Positions 1 through 5,277 of a DNA stretch of 5,384 nt are shown here, piece by piece. This DNA is from Firmicutes bacterium UBA4981. Lineage in GTDB: Bacteria; Bacillota; SHA-98; UBA4971. Every line of letters starts with the position of its first letter. The stretch's first letter is position 1. Under the pieces are notes generated by a model. The model made no database searches and had not been told where the DNA came from. It saw only the letters and a list, made by a program, of their open reading frames with translations. The translations under genes were made by a program, and so were the position numbers. Where the stretch lies: the NCBI GenBank assembly GCA_002398515.1, contig DGZL01000025.1, positions 1 through 5,384 of the forward strand, in the 5' to 3' direction.

Positions 1-148
1 CGACCACCTCCAGGGGAGTGGGGGTAGGAAAGCTTCCACTTGACCGAGACGGGGTGGTCGAATTCCTGCCACTCCAGAGCTTTCCTCTGAAACTGTGGTC
101 GAGAATTTGCCTCTCAACCTAAGAATGTAAAAATGAAATCGACCACCC
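1..148. mobile_element. Cluster of GTGGTCG motifs, possible IS21-family terminus or remnant
   Basis: Four copies of one short motif occur in both orientations: CGACCACC at 1-8, GGGTGGTCG at 52-60, GTGGTCG at 95-101 and CGACCACCC at 140-148, the last a perfect 9-bp inverse of 52-60. Further complementary pairs lie between them: GGAGTGG at 15-21 with CCACTCC at 69-75, and AGGAAAGCT at 26-34 with AGCTTTCCT at 78-86. IS21-family elements are known to carry several repeated sequences at each end. The minus-strand reading inward from 148 (GGGTGGTCGATTTCATTTTT) looks to me like motifs seen beside istA/istB genes, but this is recall, not a search. No transposase coding is visible, so the element must lie off the left edge or be a dead remnant. 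A non-mobile regulatory repeat cluster is the alternative. Confidence 0.35.
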
Positions 149-300
149 TACTGCCTGACGTTGGACATAATCAGCACCCAACCTGGCTAGTGGGGAGAGT
201 GTGCAGGCGAGCGCACATGATTCTGTGACATCGAGTTTGTGACGCTCTTAAGAGCACTGCAGTTAGCGATTGGCCACTGTCTGGTAGCCAATTCAGCTAC
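149..300. other. Non-coding stretch with short inverted repeats
   Basis: No convincing gene, RNA gene or promoter is seen between the left-edge motif cluster and the tandem array. It contains a perfect 12-bp palindrome GCTCTTAAGAGC at 244-255, a 5-bp inverted repeat GTTGG/CCAAC (160-164 and 178-182), a 5-bp pair TGTGC/GCACA (200-204 and 213-217) and a TGTGAC direct repeat at 224-229 and 238-243. None of these identifies a function. Together with the motif cluster and the array, it makes up the gene-free 530 bases downstream of argF. Confidence 0.4.
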
Positions 301-301
301 C
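283..301 (-). other. Perfect 6-bp hairpin downstream of the tandem array
   Basis: On the strand that continues from argF, GGTAGC and GCTACC pair perfectly around a 7-nt loop. A competing 5-bp pairing TTGGC/GCCAA (270-274 with 287-291) overlaps it, so two mutually exclusive folds are possible. It follows the last repeat unit. It could contribute to transcript 3' end formation, but no T-run follows on the argF sense strand, so it is not a standard intrinsic terminator. Confidence 0.3.
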
Positions 302-531
302 TACCTGGCAACTTACATCGCTCACAACTTATCTAGCAGCTAACCTGGCAATTTATCCGGCAACTTATCTCGTGACTTGTCTAGCAGCTAATCCAGGGAC
401 ATGTCCCGCAACTCATCCCGCAATTTGTCCCGCAACTTATCGGGTACCTAATCCAGCACCATATCCGAAAATCTATCTCGCGACTTATCCGGCGACTAAC
501 CTGACACTGATCGGGCAACTTAGCCGGCAAC
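301..531. repeat. Degenerate 12-bp tandem repeat array, 19 units, abutting argF
   Basis: The plus-strand consensus is TTATCCSGCAAC; on the argF sense strand it reads GTTGCSGGATAA. The units tile without gaps: one 12-mer (301-312), one 16-mer (313-328), fourteen 12-mers (329-496), one 11-mer (497-507) and two 12-mers (508-531). Near-consensus units lie at 353-364, 425-436, 485-496 and 520-531. Individual units are well diverged, so the array appears old rather than freshly expanded. The C at 531 is both the last base of the last unit and the complement of the final G of the argF TAG stop codon, so the array starts exactly where coding ends. The unit is not palindromic and there are no unique spacers, so it is neither a REP element nor a CRISPR. 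Function is unknown. Confidence 0.9.
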
Positions 532-1490
532 TACTCGCTCTTGTCCTGCATCAGCAAGGCAAGGATAGCTTTCTGCACATGGAGACGGTTTTCTGCTTCA
601 TCAAATACAACGGAATGAGTACCATCCATGACTCCGTCGGTAATTTCATCGCCTCTGTGGGCAGGCAGGCAATGCATGACCATGACGTCCTTATTCTCTG
701 CAGCTTTTACAAGGTCTTCGTTAAGCTGGTAAGGCTTAAGAATACGGGTTTTCCTTTCTGTTTCAGCTTCTTGGCCCATGCTGGCCCATACGTCCGTGTA
801 GATGACGTCAGCGCCCCTGACTGCTGCGTACGGGTCATGAGTGACCTCAATTTGGACTCCTTCGGCTTTGCCGTCTTCCCGTGCAGCCTCTACTATCTCC
901 GGAAGGGGCTGCAACTCCGGGGGACACGCTATCGTTACGTGCATGCCGACCTTCGCCCCGCCATACATGAGACTGTGCGCCATGTTGTTTCCATCGCCGA
1001 CATAGACCATCTTCAGGCCTTTGGTCTTTCCGCGTTTCTCATAGACTGTGAAGTAGTCTGCTAGGACTTGGCAAGGATGCAGAAGGTCCGTAAGGCCGTT
1101 TATCACCGGAATTGCTCCGTAGTTCGCCAAATCTTCTACATCTTGCTGGTCGAATGTGCGGATCATTATCCCATGGACATACCTGGACAAGACTTGAGCT
1201 GTATCGGAAGTGGTCTCACCCCTCTTAAGCTGGAGTTCTTGAGAACTCAAGAACAAAGGATATCCGCCTAACTGCCACATACCTACCTCAAAGGAAACCC
1301 TCGTCCGCGTCGAAGGTTTCATGAAAATCATAGCCAGCGTCTTTCCACAAAGCAGATGATGGGTGATGCCTGTTTTCGTCTCTTCCTTCAGCTTGGAACT
1401 GACCTCAAAGATTTTCCATACTTCCTCACGGCTAAGGTCGTGAATGGAAAGCAGACTCTTCCCACGCATTCCTAGAGCGACATTGTCCAA
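531..1490 (-). CDS. argF: Ornithine carbamoyltransferase (anabolic OTCase)
   Basis: Cytoplasmic enzyme joining carbamoyl phosphate and ornithine to give citrulline, step six of arginine synthesis. Seen in the 319-residue product: the carbamoyl-phosphate motif STRTR (residues 60-64) within FMKPSTRTRVSFE, HPCQ (138-141), the ornithine-loop SMG (237-239) and the catalytic-cysteine motif HCLPAHRG (273-280, Cys274). These separate it from aspartate carbamoyltransferase. The length is normal for the family and the C-terminus is intact. I chose TTG at 1490 because CCGGAGGAG (1506-1498) lies 7 nt upstream; an in-frame ATG at 1514 would add eight residues but has only a weak, distant GAAGG-like site. 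It is the last gene of the cluster, 171 nt after argD, and its TAG runs straight into the 12-bp array. Its place beside argJ, argB and argD argues for a biosynthetic rather than arginine-deiminase role. Identity is certain; the start is likely. Confidence 0.96.
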   Translation of the reverse strand: MDNVALGMRGKSLLSIHDLSREEVWKIFEVSSKLKEETKTGITHHLLCGKTLAMIFMKPSTRTRVSFEVGMWQLGGYPLFLSSQELQLKRGETTSDTAQVLSRYVHGIMIRTFDQQDVEDLANYGAIPVINGLTDLLHPCQVLADYFTVYEKRGKTKGLKMVYVGDGNNMAHSLMYGGAKVGMHVTIACPPELQPLPEIVEAAREDGKAEGVQIEVTHDPYAAVRGADVIYTDVWASMGQEAETERKTRILKPYQLNEDLVKAAENKDVMVMHCLPAHRGDEITDGVMDGTHSVVFDEAENRLHVQKAILALLMQDKSE

Positions 1491-1497
1491 GAGATAA

Positions 1498-1506
1498 CTC
1501 CTCCGG
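1498..1506 (-). promoter_or_regulatory. Ribosome binding site that decides the argF start
   Basis: CCGGAGGAG on the minus strand lies 7 nt before the TTG at 1490-1488. This near-perfect anti-16S match at ideal spacing falls inside the reading frame that would start from the upstream ATG at 1514, which favours the TTG start. Confidence 0.7.
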
Positions 1507-1614
1507 TCAAACATATTCGATACCGCCCTTCTTTGGTAGTGGATTTTCCGACGCCCGCCATTTCCGGATATGTCCTAGATCCGGCGTGCCTTTTTCTAAT
1601 TCGGAAAGTGCTAC
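1507..1614 (-). pseudogene. Possible small ORF without a start codon, argD-argF spacer
   Basis: A GAAGGAG sequence (1626-1620) is followed after 5 nt by the codon GTA (1614-1612) and then 34 further sense codons to a TGA at 1509-1507. GTA is not an accepted start; one A-to-G change would give GTG. The deduced 35-residue peptide would start (V)ALSELEKGTPDL and end KKGGIEYV. I recognise no family. The frame is also open upstream through the argD C-terminal coding region in the wrong phase, so it may be chance. If it were ever translated, its stop would overlap the upstream ATG of argF and sit about 17 nt before the TTG start, an arrangement that could couple translation. Confidence 0.15.
1564..1584 (-). 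other. Hairpin in the argD-argF spacer
   Basis: CCGGAT and ATCCGG form a perfect 6-bp stem around a 9-nt loop, about 75 nt upstream of the argF TTG. There is no following T-run, so it is not an intrinsic terminator. It could be an mRNA processing or stability element in the long spacer, or chance. I found no recognisable arginine-repressor operator or promoter in the 171-nt spacer. Confidence 0.3.
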
Positions 1615-1661
1615 CCGAACTCCTTCAACAAAAACAGTATATCTGTATCTACAACCCGAAG

Positions 1662-2888
1662 CTAAAAAATATCCTTCATGACCTGTTCGATGATATCCAC
1701 TGCCTCCCGGATTTCTCCCTCCCCAATGATAAGGGGAGGAAGCAGGCGCACTGTCGTGTCTGTAACAGCGTTCACCAAGAGTCCCTTGTCCGCACACCTC
1801 GAACAGATAAATTTTGCAGGGGTTTCCACACAGGTTTCTGACGGGCCTTGGACCTCAATCCCCACCATCAGTCCTCGTCCCCGTATTTCAGTTACCTGAG
1901 GATATTCTTTCCTAAGTGTTTCCAGCCTGTTGAAGAGGATTCGGCTTACATTTACTACATGCTCGAGGATACCTTCTTCACGCATAGTCTCCAGAACAGC
2001 CAATGACGCAGCGCATGCCAATGGATTACCTCCGAAGGTGGCAGCGTGAGTCCCAGGCGTAAACACTTCTGCAACATCATCTTTAGCAAGAAGGGCGCCG
2101 ATGGGGAACCCACCTCCTAAGGATTTCGCCAGAGTTATGGCATCAGGCACGATGCCGAAATGCTCAAAAGCGAACATTTTACCGGTACGTCCCATGCCTG
2201 TTTGGACCTCGTCCATGATGAGAATGGCCCCGACTCTGTCGCAAAGCTCCCTGACTCGGCCAAGATACTTTCCGTCCGCTACATGAATCCCTCCTTCACC
2301 TTGAATCGGTTCCAAGAGGACGGCAGCAGTCTCCGTTGTCACAGCTTGCTCCATAGCAGCGACGTCATTGAACGGCACATATTTGAATCCGGAAAGAAGC
2401 GGTCCGAAGTCCTTGTGGTACTTGGTCTGTCCTGTAGCAGTAAGAGAACCTAGGGTTCTCCCATGGAAGGACTTCAGGGCTGTCACTATTTCGTATCTCT
2501 CAACCCCGTGTTTTACCCTGGCATATTTTCTGGCCAGCTTAATTGCAGCTTCATTAGCCTCAGTGCCGCTGTTGCAAAAGAACGCCTTATCAAATGGCAA
2601 TCCCTCCAACAACATCCGGGCGAGGAGGGCCTGGTTTTCAATGTGGTAGAGGTTAGAGCAATGCATCAATTTGCCTGCCTGTTCCCTTATGGCAGCTACA
2701 ACCCTGGGATGGCAGTGACCTAATCCACATACAGCAATCCCGCTTACAAAATCCAGATACTCCCGACCTTCAGCATCCCATACTCTGGCCCCGGATCCTC
2801 GAGTCAGGGAAATCCCGGCGCGGCCGTATGTATTCATAAGGTAATTCTTTGTCAAGTCCTCAACTTCCTCAGTCTTCAAATGTTCCAT
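1662..2888 (-). CDS. argD: Acetylornithine aminotransferase (PLP-dependent)
   Basis: Class-III aminotransferase that reversibly converts N-acetylglutamate semialdehyde and glutamate to N-acetylornithine and 2-oxoglutarate; cytoplasmic and dimeric in the family. Visible in the 408-residue product: family N-terminus YLMNTYGR (16-23), PLP-phosphate motif NSGTEANEAAIK (106-117), SFHGRT (140-145), EPIQGEGG (193-200), the cofactor Asp in MDEVQTGMGRTG (Asp226), the PLP lysine in LAKSLGGGFPIGA (Lys255) and HAATFGGNPLACAA (281-294). Length is normal. ATG 2888 is preferred because the residues before MNTYGR then match the usual family lead-in; an in-frame ATG at 2945 would add 19 unfamiliar residues. 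Neither start has a strong ribosome binding site, unlike argB and argF, so weak or coupled initiation is possible. Some ArgD proteins also serve lysine synthesis (succinyl-DAP), which the sequence cannot decide. The 253-nt gap after argB is long for an operon. Confidence 0.95.
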   Translation of the reverse strand: MEHLKTEEVEDLTKNYLMNTYGRAGISLTRGSGARVWDAEGREYLDFVSGIAVCGLGHCHPRVVAAIREQAGKLMHCSNLYHIENQALLARMLLEGLPFDKAFFCNSGTEANEAAIKLARKYARVKHGVERYEIVTALKSFHGRTLGSLTATGQTKYHKDFGPLLSGFKYVPFNDVAAMEQAVTTETAAVLLEPIQGEGGIHVADGKYLGRVRELCDRVGAILIMDEVQTGMGRTGKMFAFEHFGIVPDAITLAKSLGGGFPIGALLAKDDVAEVFTPGTHAATFGGNPLACAASLAVLETMREEGILEHVVNVSRILFNRLETLRKEYPQVTEIRGRGLMVGIEVQGPSETCVETPAKFICSRCADKGLLVNAVTDTTVRLLPPLIIGEGEIREAVDIIEQVMKDIF

Positions 2889-3099
2889 AATCCCGGCACA
2901 AGAATCTGCCCCTGGCAGACAGACTCTTGCCTTCCTCCCTTCCATTCTCCCGTAGAATCCTTAGGTAGTGCTTTTTCTCCGGTTTACTCAAAAGCGTTCT
3001 CTCACATCTTAACTGCTTCTCATGGACGCTTTTGTTCTTTGTTCTCTCGCCTTTGCCTGCCACATCGTCCCAGTCAAGCGCCTCATTCCTTCTCTGCAT
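2869..3099 (-). CDS. Hypothetical 76-codon open frame in the argB-argD spacer
   Basis: An ATG-initiated frame fills most of the spacer between argB and argD and its TGA lies 20 nt inside argD, in a different frame. The 76-residue product begins MQRRNEALDWDD and is very rich in Arg, Lys and Glu, with no signal peptide, membrane segment or recognised motif. The nearest ribosome-binding-like sequence, AGGAG, is 12 nt upstream, which is too far, and lies within a hairpin. The strand is strongly purine-rich here, which by itself produces long stop-poor frames of charged codons, so non-coding spacer is the more likely reading. If translated, it could couple to argD, whose own initiation signal is weak. 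Confidence 0.15.
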   Translation of the reverse strand: MQRRNEALDWDDVAGKGERTKNKSVHEKQLRCERTLLSKPEKKHYLRILRENGREEGKSLSARGRFLCRDYGTFED

Positions 3100-3141
3100 C
3101 CCACGACCGCGCTCCTGTCCGTGGCGGAGAGCAGGTCACAG
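2889..3141 (-). other. Purine-rich argB-argD spacer
   Basis: These 253 bases separate two genes of the same pathway on the same strand. The mRNA-sense strand is rich in A and G with many GAGA, GGAG and AAAG runs. I looked for a promoter and found TTGACT and TTGAGT candidates on the minus strand, but no acceptable -10 box at 16-18 bp from either. No intrinsic terminator with a T-run is present, so continued transcription from argB into argD is plausible. A strong purine run GGAAGGGAGGAAGG (2943-2930) resembles a ribosome binding site but has no start codon at suitable spacing. Confidence 0.5.
3105..3137 (-). other. Compound hairpin 4 nt after the argB stop codon
   Basis: On the argB sense strand three consecutive 4-bp helices nest: GACC with GGTC, GCTC with GAGC, and TCCG with CGGA around a CCA loop. 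They are separated by a 1x2 internal loop (T opposite GC) and a 3-nt CAG bulge. The whole is 33 nt and GC-rich, and starts right after the argB TAG. No T-run follows, so it is not a canonical terminator; a 3'-end stability, processing or attenuation element is possible. It also holds the only AGGAG upstream of the small open frame in this spacer. Confidence 0.4.
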
Positions 3142-4032
3142 CTACTTGAGAATCATTGTCCCGATTCCCTTATCAGTGAACATCTCCAGGAGAAGAGCGT
3201 GAGGACGACGGCCGTCTATGATGTGTGTCCTTTCGACTCCTCCCTGCAAAGCAGTGACACAAGCCTCGACTTTCGGAATCATGCCTGTCACAATCTGTCT
3301 GTCTTCCGTCATCTCTTTTACCTCATCGATTGTAAGCTCTTCTATGAGGGATGACGCATCCTTAGGATCACTCATGATCCCTTCAACGTCTGTCAGCATA
3401 ATTAACTTATCCGCCTTAAGGGCGCAGGCAAGACTGCCTGCCAGATGATCAGCGTTTATGTTCAGGGTGATGCCGTTTTCATCTGCAGCCACAGGCGATA
3501 CTACAGGAATGAACCCAGCCTCGGCTATTACATCTATGACCCCTGGGTCTATTTTCGTAACAGTTCCTACGTAACCCAGATCCACTGCCTGACACTTCTC
3601 ACCTGATGAGCAACATTTTTCCGGCTCCACCTTGGCAGCTGTAATTAAGCATGCATCTTTCCCTGAAAGTCCTATAGCCTTCCCACCGCTTTGGTTTATC
3701 AGTGACACGATTTCTTTGTTGATCTTCCCTGTAAGCACCATTTCGGCTATCTCGGCAGTCTCAGCGTCTGTCACCCGAAGCCCGTTGACAAACACAGGTT
3801 CTTTCCCCAGGCGCATCATGAGGTCAGTAATCTCTTTGCCCCCACCGTGGACAATAACAGGATTCATGCCTACATATCTAAGAAGGGTGAGATCCGTAGC
3901 CACCATCTTCCTCAACAAGGAATCTGTCATGGCAGACCCGCCATACTTTATTACAACGGTTTTCCCAAAAAATGATCTTATGTATGGTAAAGCCTCTACC
4001 AATATGCTTGCTCTTTCACCTGCGAGATCCAT
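3142..4032 (-). CDS. argB: Acetylglutamate kinase, arginine-sensitive type
   Basis: Amino-acid kinase family enzyme that phosphorylates N-acetylglutamate with ATP, usually the controlling step when ArgJ recycles the acetyl group. Seen in the 296-residue product: KYGGSAM (29-35) with the nucleotide-site lysine, HGGGKEI (62-68), substrate-site Arg86 in GLRVTDAET, GLSGKD (121-126), NINADHLAGSLA (191-202), LTDVEGI (213-219) and GMIPKVEA with Lys254. An N-terminal helix-like segment, ILVEALPYIRSFFGK, precedes the kinase core, and the C-terminus has HIIDGRRPHALLLEMFTDKGIGT. Both mark the hexameric, arginine-inhibited NAGKs of the Thermotoga and Pseudomonas type; E. coli ArgB lacks that helix. Feedback inhibition by arginine is therefore expected. 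The ATG has an excellent ribosome binding site 5 nt away and lies 12 nt after the argJ stop. One oddity is a Cys-rich stretch, CCSSGEKC (140-147), where the family usually has a shorter, variable loop. Confidence 0.97.
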   Translation of the reverse strand: MDLAGERASILVEALPYIRSFFGKTVVIKYGGSAMTDSLLRKMVATDLTLLRYVGMNPVIVHGGGKEITDLMMRLGKEPVFVNGLRVTDAETAEIAEMVLTGKINKEIVSLINQSGGKAIGLSGKDACLITAAKVEPEKCCSSGEKCQAVDLGYVGTVTKIDPGVIDVIAEAGFIPVVSPVAADENGITLNINADHLAGSLACALKADKLIMLTDVEGIMSDPKDASSLIEELTIDEVKEMTEDRQIVTGMIPKVEACVTALQGGVERTHIIDGRRPHALLLEMFTDKGIGTMILK

Positions 4033-4037
4033 GCAAA

Positions 4038-4046
4038 CCCCTCCTC
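4038..4046 (-). promoter_or_regulatory. argB ribosome binding site overlapping the argJ stop
   Basis: GAGGAGGGG on the minus strand lies 5 nt before the argB ATG, and its first two bases are the GA of the argJ TGA stop. Ribosomes terminating on argJ would occupy this site, so tight translational coupling of argJ and argB is expected. Confidence 0.85.
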
Positions 4047-5277
4047 AAGATGTATAACTCGCATTTATCTTTACATAGTCGTAAGTCAAGTCGCATGTCC
4101 AGGCAGATGCAGTTCTATTCCCGATATTAAGATCAATTATGATTTCTATGTCTTTCTTAACTAACGCATTCTTGGCACCGGCTTCGTCAAAATCATTCGC
4201 CTGCCCGGAACACGCCACAAGGACATCCCCGATATACACGTCTGTCAAATCCGGACGAAAATCTACTCCGGCCCTTCCTGCAGCAGCCAGAACCCGACCC
4301 CAATTGGGGTCCGCTCCGAAAATCGCAGTCTTAACCAGATTCGAAGAAGCAACTGTCTTGGCGATACATCTGGCGTTCTCTACAGTATCCGCACCTACGA
4401 CTCTGACCTCAACGAACTTCGTGGCGCCTTCCCCATCCTTTACAATCATTTTGGCGAGGGAAGCCGTGACCTCACGGAGCCCCTGGCAAAACTCATGAAA
4501 ATCCGGGCCTTCTTCGTCTATTACCGTATTGTCGGCAAGTCCGTTAGCCATTGCTATTACCATGTCATTGGTACTTGTATCTCCATCCACTGTAATCATG
4601 TTAAAGGACTCGTCCACAGACCAAGCCAGGGCTTTCCTTAGCATGCCGGGTGTAATTGCCACATCAGTAGTGATGAACCCAAGCATAGTGGCCATGTTAG
4701 GATGAATCATCCCTGACCCTTTGCAGATTCCGCCAATTGACACATTTCGGTCCGAGATGCGCCCTGTCAGAGCAATTTCCTTGGTAGTTCGGTCAGTAGT
4801 GAGAATAGCTTTGGCAGCATCAACTGAACCCTTAGGACTTAGCCTGGACGCTGCGACGCGGATCCCTTCACTCACGGCGTCTATTGGCAAGGCCTTCCCT
4901 ATCACTCCTGTGGAAGCCACTAAGACCTCTTGTGGACTAATACCAAGGACACCGGCGGCTTCGGCAGCCATAATCCGGGCATTCCTGAGCCCTGCTTCAC
5001 CTGTGCAAGCGTTGGCGTTTCCGCTGTTCGCCACTATTGCCCCGGCAAACCCGGACTTCAGGTGCTCCATAGTCACAAGGACAGGCGCGGCCTTAACTAA
5101 GTTAGACGTGAAGACACCTGCAGCCGCAGCCTGCTTCTCTGATACGATCAATGCAAGGTCAGGACGGGACTTCTTTATTCCACAATGCACCCCTGATGCC
5201 TGAAAACCCCGGGACCGTGTACCCCCGCCTGCCGCTGACTGCCAACTTCCTTGTGTCTCGTATTTCAATTCCTGCAT
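4045..5277 (-). CDS. argJ: Ornithine acetyltransferase / N-acetylglutamate synthase
   Basis: Moves the acetyl group from N-acetylornithine to glutamate, releasing ornithine and regenerating N-acetylglutamate; some members also acetylate glutamate from acetyl-CoA. The 410-residue precursor has the self-cleavage site in KGSGMIHPNMATMLGF: the chain is expected to break between Ala196 and Thr197, giving alpha and beta subunits with Thr197 as nucleophile. Also visible are VANSGNANACTG (82-93), the oxyanion-hole Thr123-Gly124 in ASTGVIG, substrate-site Lys186, DGDTSTND (231-238), KDGEGATKF (280-288), FGADPNWGR (320-328) and the C-terminal YVKINASYTS with Asn405. Length is normal. ATG 5277 is the only good start; an AGAGG lies 11 nt upstream, slightly far. 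Known mono- and bifunctional members differ subtly, so acetyl-CoA use cannot be read from sequence. It is the first gene in view, and argC would be expected upstream, beyond the window. Confidence 0.97.
   Translation of the reverse strand: MQELKYETQGSWQSAAGGGTRSRGFQASGVHCGIKKSRPDLALIVSEKQAAAAGVFTSNLVKAAPVLVTMEHLKSGFAGAIVANSGNANACTGEAGLRNARIMAAEAAGVLGISPQEVLVASTGVIGKALPIDAVSEGIRVAASRLSPKGSVDAAKAILTTDRTTKEIALTGRISDRNVSIGGICKGSGMIHPNMATMLGFITTDVAITPGMLRKALAWSVDESFNMITVDGDTSTNDMVIAMANGLADNTVIDEEGPDFHEFCQGLREVTASLAKMIVKDGEGATKFVEVRVVGADTVENARCIAKTVASSNLVKTAIFGADPNWGRVLAAAGRAGVDFRPDLTDVYIGDVLVACSGQANDFDEAGAKNALVKKDIEIIIDLNIGNRTASAWTCDLTYDYVKINASYTS

Noticed and set aside
301..531. CRISPR array
   Set aside because: Units are contiguous 12-mers with no unique spacers, and far too short for CRISPR repeats.
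372..1064. Plus-strand protein of 230 residues with a Pro/Ala/Thr repeat N-terminus
   Set aside because: Its start is a GTG inside the tandem array without a ribosome binding site, and the rest is antisense to argF, which carries every OTCase motif. Kept only as a low-interest observation.
1630..1661. Intrinsic terminator after argD (ACAG-ATATA-CTGT followed by TTTTT)
   Set aside because: The stem is only 4 bp and mostly A/T around the loop; too weak to call, and argF downstream needs readthrough unless it has its own promoter.
1491..1661. Arginine-repressor (ArgR/AhrC) operator or internal promoter before argF
   Set aside because: No AT-rich TGAATAATTATTCA-like palindrome and no properly spaced -35/-10 pair could be found here or in the other spacers.
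2886..2945. ATG 2945 as the argD start
   Set aside because: The extra 19 residues do not resemble the family N-terminus, while the sequence from ATG 2888 does; its upstream GGGAG is directly against the ATG and AAGGA is 12 nt away.
3632..4057. Plus-strand frames opposite argB and argJ (also 4721-5203, 4139-4498)
   Set aside because: They mirror the codon structure of well-supported minus-strand genes and show no family motif.
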